A stretch of DNA of 64,000 nucleotides, taken from contig CM038221.1 in the NCBI GenBank assembly GCA_021442155.1, positions 26,937,906 to 27,001,905 of the forward strand, written 5' to 3'. Positions within the stretch are counted from its first letter, which is position 1; every line of letters starts with the position of its first letter. Positions 62,343-64,000 of the stretch are shown here, one piece after another. Origin of the DNA: Cymbidium sinense. Lineage: Eukaryota > Streptophyta > Magnoliopsida > Asparagales > Orchidaceae. The translations under genes and the position numbers were made by a program. Under the pieces are notes generated by a model that did not search any database, was not told where the DNA came from, and saw nothing but the letters and a program-made list of their open reading frames with translations.

Positions 62343-64000
62343 AAGAGCGCCCCATAGGTGTGGTGTGACTAACAAGGAATACCGCATGTATTGGTATTGA
62401 CCGAGGTGATCAACAACACCGAACGATCATAAGCACTAACAAAAATGATCTACTCCCAACCAAAGGTGTAGAAGGAATCAAGAACTTAGAGCAATGTGAC
62501 TCTACTCATGTCAACAACATAAGAGAGTGAAGGAGGAATCCACCATAGACTGAGTATGTGAACCTTCCGCTAGGGGAAGAGGTTCAAGTCATCCACTGGG
62601 GGATGAGAGGTTTGATTTGATTTGAGTCTCATTTGGGAGAAATTTGATCTGATTTGCTGATTTAGGATTTTGTGCTCCACTAGGGATGAAAATGTGAACT
62701 CTCCACTAGGAGAACAAGTTCAAGTCATCCATTGGGGACAAGAGGTTGTGAAATCCGTTAGGGGATTAGAATTTGAGATCTCTTGGGGAACTAGAAAGAC
62801 TTGCATCTCATTGAGGAGAATCTGATTGATTTAATTTGTTTAATTGATTTGATTATTTAATTTAACTCCACAGAGGGAGGTTGATTGGATTTATTTTATT
62901 TGTTTTGTTTGACTCCACCGAGGGAGGATGACTGAATTTGTTTCAGATTTTTAAATTTTTGTATTTTGAGATTGACCCTATTAATTTATGATGGATCGTA
63001 CTGAGTAAGGGCCATGTTAGCCTAGGCCTAACTCAGATTTACCAATCCAAAGGGGTAGTCTACCAACCACACAGAAGGACTATCCAACCAAAGGGGTCAC
63101 CTTTCAGTGTGCAGCAGCTATACTAGAAAGAAAATGTAGTAGGCTTACATTTTCCAAAGTAGGGATCAGTTGTTGGGGTGATCCATTGGCGAGGCAACAG
63201 ATTGAACCCAACCTTCGGCTGACTATTTAGTGAATTTTGCTAGGGGACTTAAATCAGCTCAAAGATAGTCAAGATTAATTTCATTTTTCATTATTTTTTA
63301 TGGATCCTATCAGTTTGTGATGGACTGCACTGAGTAGAGGTCATGTTGGCCTTGGGCTGGCTTAGATTTACCAATCCAAAGGGGTAGTCTACCACCAACC
63401 AAAGGGGCTGCCTTTCGATTTGCAATGGTCAAGTTTAAGAAGAAAGTGCGGGGACTCACATCTTCCAAAATAAGGAACCATTGGGGTGATCGGTTGCTTG
63501 TGCAACAAAATCAAACCTGACCTAGGGCTGACTATTGAGTAAATTCCATTGGGGGACTTATATTAGCTCAAAGATAGTCAAAATTAATTTTATTTTTAAT
63601 TATTTCTATGGATCCCATCAGTTTGCGATGGACTACACTAAGTAGGGGCCATGTTGGCCTTGGTTTACTTCAGATTACCAATCCAAAGGGAGTAGCTTCC
63701 CGGTCGATGGGAGAACTATCTGACCAAAGGGGTCGCCTTTCGGTTTGCAATGGTCAAGTTAAGAAGAAAGTGTGGGGACTCACATCTTTCAAAACAAAGA
63801 ACCATTGGGGTGATTGGTTGCTTGTGCAACAAAATGAACCTGACCTAGGGCTCACTATTGAGTGAATGTCGCTAGGGGACTTAAATCAGCTCAAAGATAG
63901 TCAAGATTAATATCATTTTTTTAGTTACTTTTTATGGATCTCATCAGTTTGCGATGGACTGCACTGAGTAAGGGCCTTGTTGGCCTTGGTATAACACAGA
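62343..64000 (-). repeat. 3' UTR tandem repeats of the J/K element (310-322 bp period)
   Basis: Reverse-oriented counterpart of 1161-4236. The landmark CTCAAAGATAGTCAA recurs near 63257, 63567 and 63887, a period of about 310-320 bp. The segment next to the LTR also matches its left counterpart (TTAGTGCTTGTGAT block at about 4157 against about 62430 on the minus strand). No gene is seen; the 85-codon ORF at 63608-63865 spans a repeat unit and is not conserved between units. The window ends inside the array. Confidence 0.85.

Overview
This window reads as intergenic heterochromatin from a large plant genome. It is AT-rich, holds an interstitial stretch of the plant-type telomere repeat TTTAGGG, and has no intact host gene. 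Almost every base belongs to a nest of related Ty3/gypsy retrotransposons. The family has unusually long LTRs: two complete copies (4237-12087 and 19566-27321) are about 7.8 kb each, starting TGTTGACC and ending near CACCACA. Features of the Tat/Ogre lineage are visible: two primer-binding sites complementary to a tRNA-Arg 3' end, a long region ahead of gag, a gag-protease region, an integrase end, and tandem repeats in the 3' UTR.

Layout, left to right. 1-1160: broken integrase end of a plus-strand element. 1161-4236: its 3' UTR, with degenerate 310-340 bp tandem repeats. 4237-12087: its 3' LTR (A). 12088-19201: a plus-strand LTR (B) whose 5' end was replaced by the insertion of A. 19202-19565 and 27322-28249: 5' leader of a minus-strand element (D), split by a solo LTR (C, 19566-27321) with a 5-bp target-site duplication. 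28250-28267: primer-binding site of D. 28274-31203: LTR D, cut by plus-strand LTR E (31204-35134). 35135-40202: decayed minus-strand protease, gag and upstream region. 40203-43828: its leader, mostly a 60-bp tandem array. 43829-43847: its primer-binding site. 43858-45801 plus about 50840-56661: one minus-strand 5' LTR (F and I), split by deleted plus-strand LTR G (45802-50705) and about 100 bp of telomere repeat. 56662-58948: older flanking DNA with a decayed Ty1/copia RNase H remnant and a microsatellite. 58949-62342: internally deleted 3' LTR (J/K) of another minus-strand element. 62343-64000: the 3' UTR tandem repeats of that element, whose body lies beyond the right edge.

The two ends of the window are therefore the 3' ends of two related elements facing each other. 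The LTR copies share a conserved architecture: a U3 of about 6.3 kb with an AT-rich subrepeat of about 180 bp, an 800-bp field dense in TTGAC motifs, a purine tract, a TATA box with an adjacent small hairpin, and an R-U5 region with at least four hairpins. The leader then continues into an array in which each 60-bp monomer carries its own hairpin. Diverged copies keep the hairpin arms complementary although the arm sequence changes. This highly structured leader of about 5 kb is the best candidate here for something undescribed. All coding remnants are broken by stops and frameshifts.
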